Notes: generated by a model from the sequence alone, not told the origin. A stretch of DNA of 64,000 bases from Halostagnicola sp. A56 (GCF_000691505.1 NZ_JMIP02000019.1:1-64000), one strand, 5' to 3'; counted from the stretch's first letter, positions 35,655 through 46,731 are shown. Translations and numbers: made by a program.

Positions 35655-35856
35655 GTCTCGATGCGTCGTTTCGGTGGTCGAACCGTATTCCCGTTCGAGT
35701 AGCCAGTTTTTCCGCCGCACCTCGGGTCGACTGACGTCGAACCGTACCGACTCGAGATCGCACCGCGCCGACTCGAGCACCCATCGGTGGATACCGTCTC
35801 GAGAGACCACAGGAAGATACCACGGAGTTATATCCTTCCTTCGTCAAGGGTTCCCG

Positions 35857-37215
35857 ATGGCAACGGAGTCGGAGGCAGTGCACGGGGGTCGTATCGAGAC
35901 GTATATCAGCCGGTTGGGGCCGACGTGGCTCGCCGGTGCGATCGCGGCGGGGCCGGCGACGATGGCGAGTCTACTTACGGCGGGGGCTAGTTTCGGCTAC
36001 GCGCTCCTGTGGGTCGTGATCGTCTCCGCCGTGCTGGGAACGATCGGACAGTACCTCGCGATGCGACTCGGATTGCTTACCGAACGGGGCATCGTCGCGG
36101 TCGTCGAAGACCGTCTGGGGGAATTCTGGGCGTGGGTGCTCCTCGTCGATGCGGTGCTGGCCGCGGGGCTCGCCCAACTGGTGATCATGAAGACGCTCGC
36201 CGACGTCAGCGCGACGATGGCTGGAACCGTCGGCTTCGACGCGGCAGCCGACCCGCGCGTTTGGGGACTCGTCTGGGCGCTCTTTCTCGCACTCACGCTG
36301 GCCGGTGGCGGCTACCGGTTTGCGGAACTCGGCGCGAAGGTCCTCGTTTCGCTCGTCGTCCTCGCGTTCGTCGCTGCGGCGTTCGTCGTCCCCATCGATC
36401 CGGCGAGTGCAGTTTCGGGTCTTCGGCCAGCGATTCCGGCTGGCGTCGATGGCGCGCTCGTCGCGGCGGGCATCCTCGGCGGCGCGGTCCACATCACGCT
36501 CCTGACGATGCAGAGCTACACGATGCGGGCCCGCGGCTGGACTCGAGCCGACGAATCGATCGCGCGATTTGATGTCCTCAGTTCGATGCTGGTCGCGTTC
36601 GGCGTCTTCAGCCTCGCGATTTTCCTCGTCGCCGCGAGCGTCTTGCCCGAGTCCGGGCTGAATCCGTCGACGATCACGGAGATCCAGGCCGCGCAGGCGC
36701 TCGGCCCCGTCGCGGGCGAACACGCCGTCTGGCTGTTCCTGCTCGGTCTCTGGGGGGCCGCGATGTCGACGCTCGGGGGCAACACGATCGTGGCCCCGTA
36801 CCTCCTCGCCGACAAATTCGGCTGGGAGCGGTCGGTCGAGGACTCGCGATTCCGCGCGACTATCGTTGTCGTGGCGCTCGTTTCGGCACTCGGGGCGTTC
36901 CTCGGTGGAACCTTCTTCCAACTACTCGTCCTCGTTCTCGCGTTCGGACTCGTCGGGACGCCGTTCGCACTCGTCGTGATCCTCTTCTTGCTGAACGACC
37001 CCGACGCGGTTCCCGAGACGAACTCGCCCCTCGAGAACGCCGGCGGGATCGCCCTCCTGTTGGTCGCTACCGTGCTCGCTGCGGAATTCGTTCGCGGCGA
37101 ATTCGCGACGGTGACCGAGCCGGCCTCGGCGTTCGTGGTCGCGTTCGCCGTCGCGATGTCTATCGCGGTGCTCGGGATCTGTGGGCGGTATCTGCGTGAC
37201 AACGTTTTGCGGTAA
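35857..37215 (+). CDS. Nramp-like transporter lacking usual metal motifs
   Basis: A 452-residue protein with about eleven to twelve helices that resembles the Nramp/NRAMP-related family in overall layout. In manganese-transporting Nramp proteins helix 1 carries DPGN and helix 6 carries (A/M)PH. Here the helix 1 region reads GAIAAGPATMASLLTAGA and the helix 6 region reads GGAVHITLLTMQSY, so the metal ligands Asp, Asn and Met-Pro-His are missing or changed. It is therefore unlikely to be a plain manganese transporter. I start at the ATG at 35857 rather than the longer frame. Confidence 0.78.
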   Translation: MATESEAVHGGRIETYISRLGPTWLAGAIAAGPATMASLLTAGASFGYALLWVVIVSAVLGTIGQYLAMRLGLLTERGIVAVVEDRLGEFWAWVLLVDAVLAAGLAQLVIMKTLADVSATMAGTVGFDAAADPRVWGLVWALFLALTLAGGGYRFAELGAKVLVSLVVLAFVAAAFVVPIDPASAVSGLRPAIPAGVDGALVAAGILGGAVHITLLTMQSYTMRARGWTRADESIARFDVLSSMLVAFGVFSLAIFLVAASVLPESGLNPSTITEIQAAQALGPVAGEHAVWLFLLGLWGAAMSTLGGNTIVAPYLLADKFGWERSVEDSRFRATIVVVALVSALGAFLGGTFFQLLVLVLAFGLVGTPFALVVILFLLNDPDAVPETNSPLENAGGIALLLVATVLAAEFVRGEFATVTEPASAFVVAFAVAMSIAVLGICGRYLRDNVLR

Positions 37216-37235
37216 TCGTCGGCAGCGAGCGGCCG

Positions 37236-37694
37236 CTACTTGGATGTCCGATCTCCTTCGAGGGACTTTTTCATCGCGACGTGGGTGATTCCCGCTTCCT
37301 CGAACGTCTCGCCGTAGCGCTCGTATTCGAGCCCGCGGTAGAAGCCGGCAGCTCGAGTCTGTGCGTGTAATTTCAGCGTCTCGAGGCCCGTCGACGCGGC
37401 TTTCGATTCCAGGGCGTCCATCAGCGCTCGCCCGACGCCGGTACCGCGATATGACTCGAGCACCGCGACGCGTTCGACTTTCCCGACGCCGTCCGCTGGT
37501 TCTCGAAGTCGGGCGGCACCGATCGGCTGTCCGTCGTCGGAACCGTCCTCGTAGACGACGAAGTGGACGGCCTCGTCTTCGTGCTCGTCGTACTCTAGCT
37601 CCTCGTCGACGCCCTGTTCCTCGACGAAGACCCGCTGGCGAACACTGAAGGCCTCCTCGAGTCGGTCGTCGTCGGCGACGCGGACGGCTGTCAT
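37236..37694 (-). CDS. GNAT family N-acetyltransferase
   Basis: A 152-residue GNAT enzyme of the ElaA/YjcF-like kind. It has FSVRQRVFVEEQGVDEELEY at the N-terminal strand, VERVAVLESYRGTGVGRALM for the acetyl-CoA loop (Q/R-x-x-G-x-G/A), and LKLHAQTRAAGFYRGLEYERYG at the C-terminus. The acceptor is unknown. The start at the ATG at 37694 puts the core at residue 1; the longer frame adds a non-conserved lead. Convergent with the Nramp-like gene. Confidence 0.85.
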   Translation of the reverse strand: MTAVRVADDDRLEEAFSVRQRVFVEEQGVDEELEYDEHEDEAVHFVVYEDGSDDGQPIGAARLREPADGVGKVERVAVLESYRGTGVGRALMDALESKAASTGLETLKLHAQTRAAGFYRGLEYERYGETFEEAGITHVAMKKSLEGDRTSK

Positions 37695-37931
37695 TGAGTC
37701 GATGTACGGGCTCGAGGCCGACAACGTTGTGGATTCGACGTGACGTGTGAGTTCTGTGCCCACCGGATCGGTCTCGACACGCGGGGACGGCTCGAGCGCG
37801 GGTGCTCGCCGGATAGCTCAAAAGAAAAACGCAGATTCGCTGGCGTCGATCGCAGATAGAGCGCAAACCGCTTACGCGAGTCTCTCGAGAGCGTCAGGCC
37901 GCTTCGCGGCCCGACTACCCGAACAGCTGGC

Positions 37932-39194
<1,263 letters not shown>

Positions 39195-39220
39195 TTCGTC
39201 TAAACGGTTCTTCGAAGGGG

Positions 39221-39228
39221 GTAAAAGG
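39221..39228 (-). promoter_or_regulatory. TATA-like element of icd
   Basis: The minus strand reads ccttttac, centred about 31 nt upstream of the icd ATG. Confidence 0.4.
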
Positions 39229-39300
39229 TCTCTCATTTCCACGTTAAATCGACGATCGTCGTAGCACATGTTTATTATCGTCGATGAAAACAACTCGAGT

Positions 39301-39411
39301 ATGCTCCGTCCGCCACAGCACGCGCCCAAGCGCTGTCCGCTTTGTCGATCGACGCTCTCGAACGTCCAGGGCCTCTCTGCTTGCCCCGATTGCGAGTGGA
39401 CCGGGCGCTAA
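39301..39411 (+). CDS. Small zinc-ribbon protein, 36 aa
   Basis: A 36-residue reading, [18 protein letters not shown], then [10 protein letters not shown]. Two CxxC pairs separated by about 14 residues make a minimal zinc ribbon. The codon bias is strong. Such micro-zinc proteins are numerous in haloarchaea and mostly uncharacterised. It lies between icd (leftward) and map (rightward). Confidence 0.65.
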   Translation: MLRPPQHAPKRCPLCRSTLSNVQGLSACPDCEWTGR

Positions 39412-39540
39412 CTTCGTTTTTCGCCACCTTCGACGCCCTCGTTTCGAAGGCTTTCCGCGTCGTCTCGAGCGTCAATTCGATCTCCGGATCGTGATTCGCC
39501 AGGCGGAACCTCTTTTTGCCGACCGGTCCAACCCCAGAGC

Positions 39541-40437
39541 ATGAGCGAAACGGAAGTCGATCTCGAGGCCGAGATGTACGAAAAGCACCGCGAAGCCGGC
39601 GAAATCCTCGCACAGGTACGCGAGGAAGCCGCAGATCGCGTCGAGGTCGGTGCGAGCCACCTCGAGGTCGCCGAGTACGCCGAGGACAGGATCCGAGAAC
39701 TGGGCGGGAAGCCGGCGTTTCCGGTGAACATCTCGATCGACGAGGAAGCGGCCCACGCGACGCCGAGCATCGGCGACGAGTCGACCTTCGGCGAGGAGAT
39801 GGTCAACCTCGACATCGGCGTCCACGTCGACGGCTGGTTGGCGGATACCGCAATTACCGTCGACCTCTCGGGTAACCCGGAGCTCGCCGAGGCGTCCGAA
39901 CAGGCCCTCGAGGCGGCACTCGATGTGATCGAACCGGGCGTGAACACGGGCGATATCGGGGCCGAAATCGAGGACGTGATCGACGGCTACGGCTTCAATC
40001 CCGTCGTCAACCTCACGGGCCACGGCCTCGGTCACTGGGAACAACATACCAGCCCGAACATCCCGAACCGTGCCGTCTCGCAGGGAACGACGCTCGAGAC
40101 GGGCGACGTCGTCGCCATCGAACCGTTCGCGACCGACGGCGGCGGCAAGGTGACCGAGGGCTCGAGCGAGGAGATCTTCTCGCTCGAGCGCGAGGGTTCG
40201 GTCCGAAACCGGCAGGCACGGGAGGCGCTCGAACAGATCACCGACGAGTTCCGGACGCTCCCATTCGCGACGCGCTGGCTCGAGACGGACCGACCGGAAG
40301 TCGCGTTGCGTCGACTCAAACGCAACGACATCGTTCACGGCTACCCGGTTCTCAAGGAGGACGACGGCTTCCTGGTGAGCCAGAAAGAGCACACGGTCAT
40401 TATTACCGACGACGGCTGTGAGGTAACGACCCGGTAG
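39541..40437 (+). CDS. map: Methionine aminopeptidase, type II
   Basis: A 298-residue dinuclear metalloprotease that removes N-terminal Met from nascent proteins. It has KPAFPVNISIDEEAAHATPS, NLDIGVHVDGWLADTAITVD (the two Asp metal ligands), NLTGHGLGHWEQHTSPNIPN (His ligand), VVAIEPFATDGGG (Glu ligand) and a C-terminal QKEHTVII (Glu ligand). The helical insertion between the second and third metal motifs is characteristic of type II enzymes. The ATG at 39541 matches family starts. Confidence 0.96.
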   Translation: MSETEVDLEAEMYEKHREAGEILAQVREEAADRVEVGASHLEVAEYAEDRIRELGGKPAFPVNISIDEEAAHATPSIGDESTFGEEMVNLDIGVHVDGWLADTAITVDLSGNPELAEASEQALEAALDVIEPGVNTGDIGAEIEDVIDGYGFNPVVNLTGHGLGHWEQHTSPNIPNRAVSQGTTLETGDVVAIEPFATDGGGKVTEGSSEEIFSLEREGSVRNRQAREALEQITDEFRTLPFATRWLETDRPEVALRRLKRNDIVHGYPVLKEDDGFLVSQKEHTVIITDDGCEVTTR

Positions 40438-40567
40438 CTTCCTTCTCCAACCGGTATCGCCACTCACAGCGTATCGCTCCAAAAAACGGCCGTTAGTGTG
40501 CCCACCAGTTGTCGTCCGCCCCAGCGCAACTGTTTCGGTTTCTGGGACGTTCCACTTCGACGCCGAT

Positions 40568-40768
40568 TCAGGCGTTGTTCATGCGCTGACTCGATCGGTT
40601 CCCACAGCGCTGGCACTCGGCCACGCGATACGGTTCGCGAGAGAACTGCGCGTTTTCCTGTTTGAGACTCTCGGTTCGAATCTGCACATTCACTTCGTGA
40701 AGCGTGTCGAGTTCGCATTCGTCACAGTGTTCGGTTATGCCGTTGAATGAGTTGTCTGTTGTTGCCAT
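40568..40768 (-). CDS. Small zinc-binding haloarchaeal protein, 66 aa
   Basis: A 66-residue protein with HCDECELDTLHEVNVQIR and VAECQRCGNRSSQRMNNA: two CxxC pairs forming a zinc ribbon around a strand. It matches a conserved short haloarchaeal family of unknown role, rather like a ribosome- or transcription-associated zinc protein. Monocistronic; the start is preceded by an AT-rich stretch (about 40780-40800). Confidence 0.75.
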   Translation of the reverse strand: MATTDNSFNGITEHCDECELDTLHEVNVQIRTESLKQENAQFSREPYRVAECQRCGNRSSQRMNNA

Positions 40769-41052
40769 TGAAACTCCGTAAGATTAGGGGTATCATAAAG
40801 CCGCGTTCCATTACGGGTATTGAGTCGAGAAAATCGCAAGACGGGAGCGGGGTATTCGAAACGGGGCGACGAGAGCGCTCGAGATTGTTTAGAACCGGAT
40901 TTAATAACCTGTTAACTGGATTCGAGCCGAATATGTGGGTTTCTTAATATTGCCTTAATTCGTCTAAGAGACTCTCTCACACGGGTTTGTGTATCAGCGG
41001 ACACGACACCCGTGTATGAAACCCTTTAGGGGTCGCTCGAGTGGGCACACGT

Positions 41053-41592
41053 ATGGATCAGCTGTTCGCCCCCTGGCGGATCGAGTGGATCAAACGTGAC
41101 GAGAAGAATTCCGACGTCGACGGCTGCGTCTTCTGTGCGTTTCCCGAACGCGAGGACGACCGCGAAAACCTGCTCGTCGCCCGGAGCGACCACGCGTTCG
41201 TCCTGTTGAACAACTACCCGTACAGTCCCGGCCACGTTATGGTCATTCCGCGGGCTCATACCGGCGAGTACGCCGATCTCACGGACGATCAGTTGCTCGA
41301 CCACGCGCGGCTCAAACAGCGGACCTTCGAGGCCGCCGAAACGGCTCTCGAGCCGGACGGCTTCAACGCCGGTCTGAACCTCGGGGAGGGCGCTGGCGGC
41401 TCGATCGGCGATCACCTACACACGCACATCGTCCCGCGCTGGCAGGGGGATACGAACTTCATGCCGGTGATCGGAGATAGCTCGGTCATCGTGCAAGCGC
41501 TCGAGGAGACGTACGACCAGCTCCACGAGGCCTTCGCCGCCCAGGAGGGTGCGACGGTACCCGGAGCGGGCCGCGCCGTCGTCTTCGAGTGA
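41053..41592 (+). CDS. HIT family hydrolase
   Basis: A 179-residue histidine-triad protein. It begins MDQLFAPWRIEWIKRDEK. CVFCAFPEREDD contributes a CxxC found in Ap4A-phosphorylase-like HIT proteins, then PYSPGHVMVIPRAHTGEYAD, and the triad GDHLHTHIVPRW near residue 120. It probably splits dinucleoside polyphosphates or adenylylated intermediates. I use the ATG at 41053, the fifth codon of the longer frame, because MDQLFAPWR is the family start. Confidence 0.92.
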   Translation: MDQLFAPWRIEWIKRDEKNSDVDGCVFCAFPEREDDRENLLVARSDHAFVLLNNYPYSPGHVMVIPRAHTGEYADLTDDQLLDHARLKQRTFEAAETALEPDGFNAGLNLGEGAGGSIGDHLHTHIVPRWQGDTNFMPVIGDSSVIVQALEETYDQLHEAFAAQEGATVPGAGRAVVFE

Positions 41593-41602
41593 GTTCGCAG
41601 GG

Positions 41603-41839
41603 TTAGGCGTACGTCCGCTCGAGATACGAGAGAATGTTTTCCGATTCGGCCATCGTCACGCCGTACTCCTCGTCGACGAGCAGCGGAACCTGTCGCTGGC
41701 CGGAAACGCGTTTGACTTCGTCTCGCTTCGAGTGGAGTCCGTCGACCCAGACGCTCTCGTAAGGGATCTCGAGCGAGGTAAGTTTCTCGTCGACGGTCTC
41801 GCAGTACGGACACCCCTCGAGTTGGTACAGCGTGATCAT
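41603..41839 (-). CDS. Glutaredoxin / GST-N type thioredoxin-fold protein
   Basis: A 78-residue thioredoxin-fold protein. MITLYQLEGCPYCETVDEKL has the CPYC redox motif (Cys10 and Cys13), VPLLVDEEYG has the cis-Pro, and the end is AESENILSYLERTYA. Likely a small dithiol oxidoreductase working with gamma-glutamylcysteine in haloarchaea. Starts at the ATG at 41839; a longer frame adds nine unlikely residues. Convergent with the HIT gene, with a 10-nt gap. Confidence 0.88.
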   Translation of the reverse strand: MITLYQLEGCPYCETVDEKLTSLEIPYESVWVDGLHSKRDEVKRVSGQRQVPLLVDEEYGVTMAESENILSYLERTYA

Positions 41840-41958
41840 ACGCGGCGTTTCGGTTCGACTCTGCAAAAACGTGGCGTCCGATCTCCGAGTCCTCCCCTTT
41901 CGGCGTTTCCCGGATATAGTTGCCGCTGTTTCAGAATCTCACGAACTGAGAATGGAAG

Positions 41959-43211
41959 CTACAGGGGCTCTCCAAACGCATAGACCGTGTTCTGGCCGGT
42001 GATCTCGAGATCGACGAAATCGCCGATTTCGATGCCGTGGTCGTCGGCGTTCTGGACGATGATCTGTCGGTACGCGCCGTCCCGACACTTCACGGAGTCG
42101 GCGGTTCCGTCCTCGACGACGAGGACGTCCTCCCGGACTTCGCCGACCATCTCCTCGTAGGCCTCGCCGACGATATCTAGTTTGAGGTCGCTCATCGCTT
42201 TCGAACGCTCCTTCTTGATCGTGCCGCCGAGGCCCTTCATCTCGGCTGCGTCCGTCCCCGGCCGCTTCGAAAAACGCGTCACGTTGAGCTTTTCGGGGCG
42301 CGTCTCGCGAAGCAGCGCCATCGACTGTGCGTGGTCGCGCTCGGTTTCGGTCGGGAAGCCGACGATGAAGTCGGTCGAGAGCGTCCAGTACTCGAGGGCC
42401 GAATCGAACGTTTCGACGACCTCCACGTACTCTTCGACCTGGTGCTGGCGGCGCATATCGCCGAGCACGTCGTCCGAACCCGATTGTACCGGGGCGTGAA
42501 GGAAGTTGTAGAGCTTCTCGTTGTCGGCGAAGACCTCGGCCAGTTCCTCGCGGATGCCGTGGACACCTTCGGGTTGGCCATCCCCACGCGGACGCGGAAG
42601 TCGCCGTCGATGGCACAGATTCGCTCGAGCAGCGTATGTAGCGCCCGTTCGCCCGTGTCCCAGCCGTAGACGCCCGTGTCCTGGCCGGTGATGCGGATCT
42701 CCTTCGCGCCGGCGTGGACGAGCGCGCGGGCTTTCTCGACGTTCTCCTCGATTGGCGGGGAGTCGATCTTCCCGGTCGCCTGCTTGGTGATGCAGTACGA
42801 GCAATCTGACATACAGCCGCGAGCGATCGGCAAAATACCGATCACGCCCTCGAGGATCGGCTCCGCGTCGGGCGTCGTCGTCGGACACTCCCCGTTCGTG
42901 ACCGCGTCGGGGACCTCGTCCCAGTGGAGCACTTCGCCGTCGATTCCCGCATCTGCGAACGCCTCGCCCTGCGCGAGGGCCATACAGCCCGTGACGTAGA
43001 GGTCGGCGGTTTCGTCGGCGAGTTCTTCCGCGCGCCGGAGCATGTTGCGTTCTGTCTTCTCGACGACCGTACAGGTGTTGAGGATCGCGACGTCGGCCTG
43101 TTCGGGACCGTCGACCTGATGGTGGCCCGCGTCGCGGAGTCGCCGCTCGATCTCGCGGCTCTCCCCGCGGTTCGACGTACAGCCGTACGTCTCGATGTGG
43201 TACCGGGCCAT
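41959..43211 (-). pseudogene. tRNA methylthiotransferase (MtaB/CDKAL1 type) with apparent frameshift
   Basis: A radical-SAM enzyme that adds methylthio to t6A37 of tRNA. The first frame (from the ATG at 43211) has YHIETYGCTSNRGESREIE, ILNTCTVVEKTERNML, VTGCMA and the cluster motif RGCMSDCSYCITKQATG. It runs to GMANP at about 42571. The second frame continues as EGVHGIREELAEVFADNEK, NFLHAPVQSGSDDVLGDMRR and a TRAM-like end (NTVYAFGEPL). The shift is explained by one C missing from the run CCC (should be CCCC) at about 42571-42573. Corrected length is about 417 residues. Confidence 0.85.
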
Positions 43212-43272
43212 TCGCGTACGAATGGGTCCGCACTCGTCGGCCAAAAGCGCGACGGATTCGGCGTTCGGTTCC

Positions 43273-44316
43273 TCACTCTTCTGTGGTCTCCGGGTCCGAT
43301 CGCCGTTCGGGGGTCCGCTCGAGTCGGTCGTAGTTCTCGTCGATGACGTGGACGACGGCGATAAACGCCCCCAGCGCGACCGGGCCGAAGAAAAGCCCCA
43401 TGATGCCGAACGCGTAGGCACCGCCGAGGACGCCGACGATGATCACGGCCGGGTTGATGTCCGCGTAGCGGTCGACGACGATCGGCCGGAGGTAATCGTC
43501 GGAGACGGCGACGATCGTCGCGCTGTAGACGAACAGCGCGACGGCCAAAAGCGGCTCGTTAGTGAGCAGGAGGTAGACGACCGCCGGCCCCCACACGAGG
43601 AAGGCCCCGACCAGCGGAACGAGCGCGAGGACGATCATCACCACCGTCCAGAGTGCGGCGTTCGGGACGCCGGTCGCCAACAGCCCGACTCCGGCGATGG
43701 TCCCCTGTACGATCGCGATCAACACGTGTCCGAGGAGGACGGCCCGCATGACCTGATTCAGCTCCGTATAGAGGTCGTCCTGCACGTCGTCCGGGAGCGG
43801 CGTCATCTCGCGAATCCAGCTGTAGAGCCGACTGCCGTCCCGGAGCAAGTAGTAGATGAGAAAGAGCGCGAGACCCAGGCCGATCAACGCGTGGGTGATC
43901 GTGCTCACCCAGGCCGTCGACTGCTCGAGCGCGACCGTCCCGAGTTGTTGGCCCGAGTCCGCCACCGTCGATGCGATATCGACTTCGAGGCCGAACTCCG
44001 TCTCGAGCACCCGCTCGATATCCGCGACCTGAAACCGCTCCGCGTCCACGTTCTCCGCGATTCTGGCCGCGTCTTCCGCGATCGCGACCACGACGAACAG
44101 GAACGGGAGGAAGAAAGCGACGACTGCGAGGACGACGAGCGAAAACGCGGCGACCGGCGCGGAGACCCGCTGCTCGAGGCGACGCTGCAGGGGTGCGAGG
44201 ACGTACGCGATCAAGATCGCGACGAGAACGTACTGTGCGAACGGGAGCAGCAGCCGGAGCGACAGGTAACCGAAGGCGAGCAACAGCGCGAGGAGGTACC
44301 CCTTGCGACGGTTCAC
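43273..44316 (-). CDS. AI-2E family transporter
   Basis: A 347-residue membrane protein with about seven to eight helices. LAPLQRRLEQRVSAPVAAF follows the first two, a soluble insert (about residues 95-150, FQVADIERVLETEFGLEVDI) follows the third, and the conserved FIYYLLRDGSRLYSWI-type segment and VVDRYADINPAVIIVGVLGG come next. Homologs include AI-2 exporters and sodium-proton antiporters, so substrate is unknown. I choose the GTG at 44316; the TTG further upstream lacks support. Confidence 0.85.
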   Translation of the reverse strand: MNRRKGYLLALLLAFGYLSLRLLLPFAQYVLVAILIAYVLAPLQRRLEQRVSAPVAAFSLVVLAVVAFFLPFLFVVVAIAEDAARIAENVDAERFQVADIERVLETEFGLEVDIASTVADSGQQLGTVALEQSTAWVSTITHALIGLGLALFLIYYLLRDGSRLYSWIREMTPLPDDVQDDLYTELNQVMRAVLLGHVLIAIVQGTIAGVGLLATGVPNAALWTVVMIVLALVPLVGAFLVWGPAVVYLLLTNEPLLAVALFVYSATIVAVSDDYLRPIVVDRYADINPAVIIVGVLGGAYAFGIMGLFFGPVALGAFIAVVHVIDENYDRLERTPERRSDPETTEE

Positions 44317-44652
44317 AGTGGTCTCACAACGGACGCCCAATTAAAGCTGCCAGCAGCTTCGGCCAACTGAGAATCGGGAACGCGGACGAACGAACGCGTC
44401 TCGAACCCGAGTACCGCGGGTTCCGTCTCGTGGCGCTCCGATCGCGGGCGTTCGCGGCTGTTCGGTTACGGGACGAGGTGTACGGACACTCGCGGGACGG
44501 ATTATGGACGACCACTCACAGGACGGCCTACGGACCGCCACCCACGTGGCGGACTCCGGACGACCGCTCGCCAGCCGAACCTGTTCGTCCAGACGACAGT
44601 CGTGGGTACCAATCACATACCTCAAGAAACTTCCACGCCTAGTGGCGTTCGA
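44317..44652. other. Intergenic region, no gene found
   Basis: The promoters of two divergent genes lie here. The sequence has degenerate ggacggcc/ggacgacc words around 44500-44580 but no ORF with proper codon bias and no fold that I can support. Confidence 0.4.
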
Positions 44653-45381
44653 ATGTCGACACAGCTCGACCCGCTTTCCCTGTCGGCCGATCTGTTGTAC
44701 GCGGTCAAGACGGACGGCGATTCGCGGGACTTCGAACGCCGCCTCGCCGCGTTCGACCGATCCCGACTGCGGCGAGCGCTCCGCGGGCGAGCGCGCCGAC
44801 TCGCTTTCTGGCTCAACTGCTACAACGCATACCTCCGGTTGCGGTGTGCGGACGATCGGTCGGTTTTCGATGGCGGTTCGCTCGAGCGCTGGAAGTTCTA
44901 CGCCCGCGACCGAATCCCGATCGCGGGCGTCCGGCTCAGCCTCGCAGACATCGAGCACGGCCTGTTGCGCGGTTCGAAACACCCGTGGGGGTTCGGCTAC
45001 CTCCCCCGGCCGTTTCCCTCGTCGTTCGAACGCGAGTTTCGACTCGAGGCCGTCGATCCGCGGATCCACTTCGCGCTGAGTAAGGTCCGCGAACGAGGCC
45101 CGCCCTCGACCGTGTTTTCGCCGGCGGACATCGACCAGGAACTCGAGTTGACGACCGAATGGTATCTCGAGGACACCGTCGTCCACGAGGCGAGTTCGAA
45201 CATCGTTCGGGTTCCGTTCGTCTTCCTCTGGTATCGCGGCGACTTCGGCGGTCGAGCAGGCGTCTACGAGTTCCTGCGGGAGTACGACGTACTTCCGGAA
45301 CGAACGCCGCGACTCGAGTACGTGAGTGCCTATCGCGAGGACTGGTCGGTCGATATCAAGTCGAACGACGACCGGGAGTAG
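44653..45381 (+). CDS. DUF547 family protein
   Basis: A 242-residue protein matching DUF547. It has RLAFWLNCYNAYLRLRC (the family's FWxNxYN motif), SLADIEHGLLRGSKHPWGFG, then IHFALSKVRERGPPS and IVRVPFVFLWYRGDFGG. The family fold is cysteine-protease-like with unclear activity; the N-C-Y segment may carry the nucleophile. No signal peptide is visible. I start at the ATG at 44653 rather than the longer frame. Confidence 0.83.
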   Translation: MSTQLDPLSLSADLLYAVKTDGDSRDFERRLAAFDRSRLRRALRGRARRLAFWLNCYNAYLRLRCADDRSVFDGGSLERWKFYARDRIPIAGVRLSLADIEHGLLRGSKHPWGFGYLPRPFPSSFEREFRLEAVDPRIHFALSKVRERGPPSTVFSPADIDQELELTTEWYLEDTVVHEASSNIVRVPFVFLWYRGDFGGRAGVYEFLREYDVLPERTPRLEYVSAYREDWSVDIKSNDDRE

Positions 45382-45420
45382 GCCGCCCTGATTTACTGAA
45401 AACTGCTGCTGGCGTACCGA

Positions 45421-46482
45421 TCACTCCTCGGGATACTCGAGGGTGACCGACTCGGCCTCGAAGTCCTCGAGGAACGCGCCGCTGCCGCCGATTCTGTACC
45501 GTTCGCCGTCGACGTCGATCTCGAAGGAGTTCTCGACGGGAATCGTCGAGGTAACCGGCCGGACGAGACTCTGCTGGACGGAGACGACGGTTCCCGAGAG
45601 TTCCGCGGGGAGCGACCGATCGCCGACGGGCGACCCCGTAACCGTCGCCCGGAGCGTGGTGTTTGCGGCCTCGTGGAGCGCGACCTGAAACACCGCGTTC
45701 CGAAAGCCGTCGTAGGTCTGCGGGAGCGTCGCCGGTGTGGTTACGTAGCACTCGTCCGCGGTCGGCCAGTAGTTCGCCAGAAACGACCCGACGAAGACCG
45801 GCACGAGCTGTTCCTGACGCAGGGCGATCGCCTTCGTCTCGCTCGTCGAACTCGTCAGCAACTGACTCGGCGCGAGCAGCCCGTGGCGCTGGTCCGCCGT
45901 CATCATCGTCGGAACCAGCGCGTCCCAGGTTCGAACCGTACTCGCCGTCCCGGTCAGCGTCGCGATGTCCGGTTCGTTTCGCTCGGTCGCACCGAGCAAG
46001 AGCAAGACGAGGACGCCCCGATCGACGGTCTCCTCTAACGTCGACCGAACCTGGGGCAGTACTTCGGCCGGCAGGGAGAGGGTGACTTCCGTTTCGGCGT
46101 TCGAGAGCAGCGCCTCGATCCGCTTTAACACCGTCTGCCGGGATTTGATCACCTCAAACTGTTCGCCGGTCCGCTCGGTCGCGGTGTACCGCGAGCGGAT
46201 CCCCGGCTCGATCGCCTCGACGCTCTCGGTGAGGCGATCAACGACCTCGTCCGGCGGAACGGGCCTGATGACCGTCGGCACCGCGTGGTCGTCGACCTCC
46301 ACGAATCCCCGTTCCTCGAGCGCTTCGCTGATGCTGTAGACGTACCGTTTGGAGACGTCTGCGGCGTCCGAGATCGTACTCGCCTTCGACTCGCCGTGTT
46401 CGAGGATCGCGAGGTACGTGTCGATCTCCTTCTCGGAGAGTCCGAACCGCTCGAGCAGGTCGGTGAGCCCGTCTTGATCCAT
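45421..46482 (-). CDS. TrmB-family transcriptional regulator
   Basis: A 353-residue regulator. An N-terminal winged helix (about residues 1-80: LLERFGLSEKEIDTYLAILE, then ADVSKRYVYSISEALEERGF) is followed by a helical dimerisation segment and a large C-terminal domain. That domain has the phospholipase-D-like nucleotide fold and a beta-rich end typical of TrmB (VLKRIEALLSNAETEVTLSL). TrmB proteins repress or activate sugar-metabolism genes on binding carbohydrates. The start is the ATG at 46482; the longer frame is a non-conserved basic lead. No transporter genes are adjacent. Confidence 0.85.
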   Translation of the reverse strand: MDQDGLTDLLERFGLSEKEIDTYLAILEHGESKASTISDAADVSKRYVYSISEALEERGFVEVDDHAVPTVIRPVPPDEVVDRLTESVEAIEPGIRSRYTATERTGEQFEVIKSRQTVLKRIEALLSNAETEVTLSLPAEVLPQVRSTLEETVDRGVLVLLLLGATERNEPDIATLTGTASTVRTWDALVPTMMTADQRHGLLAPSQLLTSSTSETKAIALRQEQLVPVFVGSFLANYWPTADECYVTTPATLPQTYDGFRNAVFQVALHEAANTTLRATVTGSPVGDRSLPAELSGTVVSVQQSLVRPVTSTIPVENSFEIDVDGERYRIGGSGAFLEDFEAESVTLEYPEE

Positions 46483-46731
46483 GTATAACCAGTACGTCAC
46501 AGATCGGATCGATGCCTGAAAAAGATTCGTTGTGCGGTGGGGATTCCACATCGATCGTCTAGGTCGTCTCGATGCTGCTGCGTCGATGCGTATCCTTGGA
46601 GTTGCCGTCCACCACTGTCGCACTCGCGGCTATCGAACCACTATCGCCGTGGAGAAAAGTGAGAATAAATTTTACAACAAACTTTAATTCGTGCGGACCG
46701 TACCGGCGATTTCACTGTCGTTTGCGACCAT

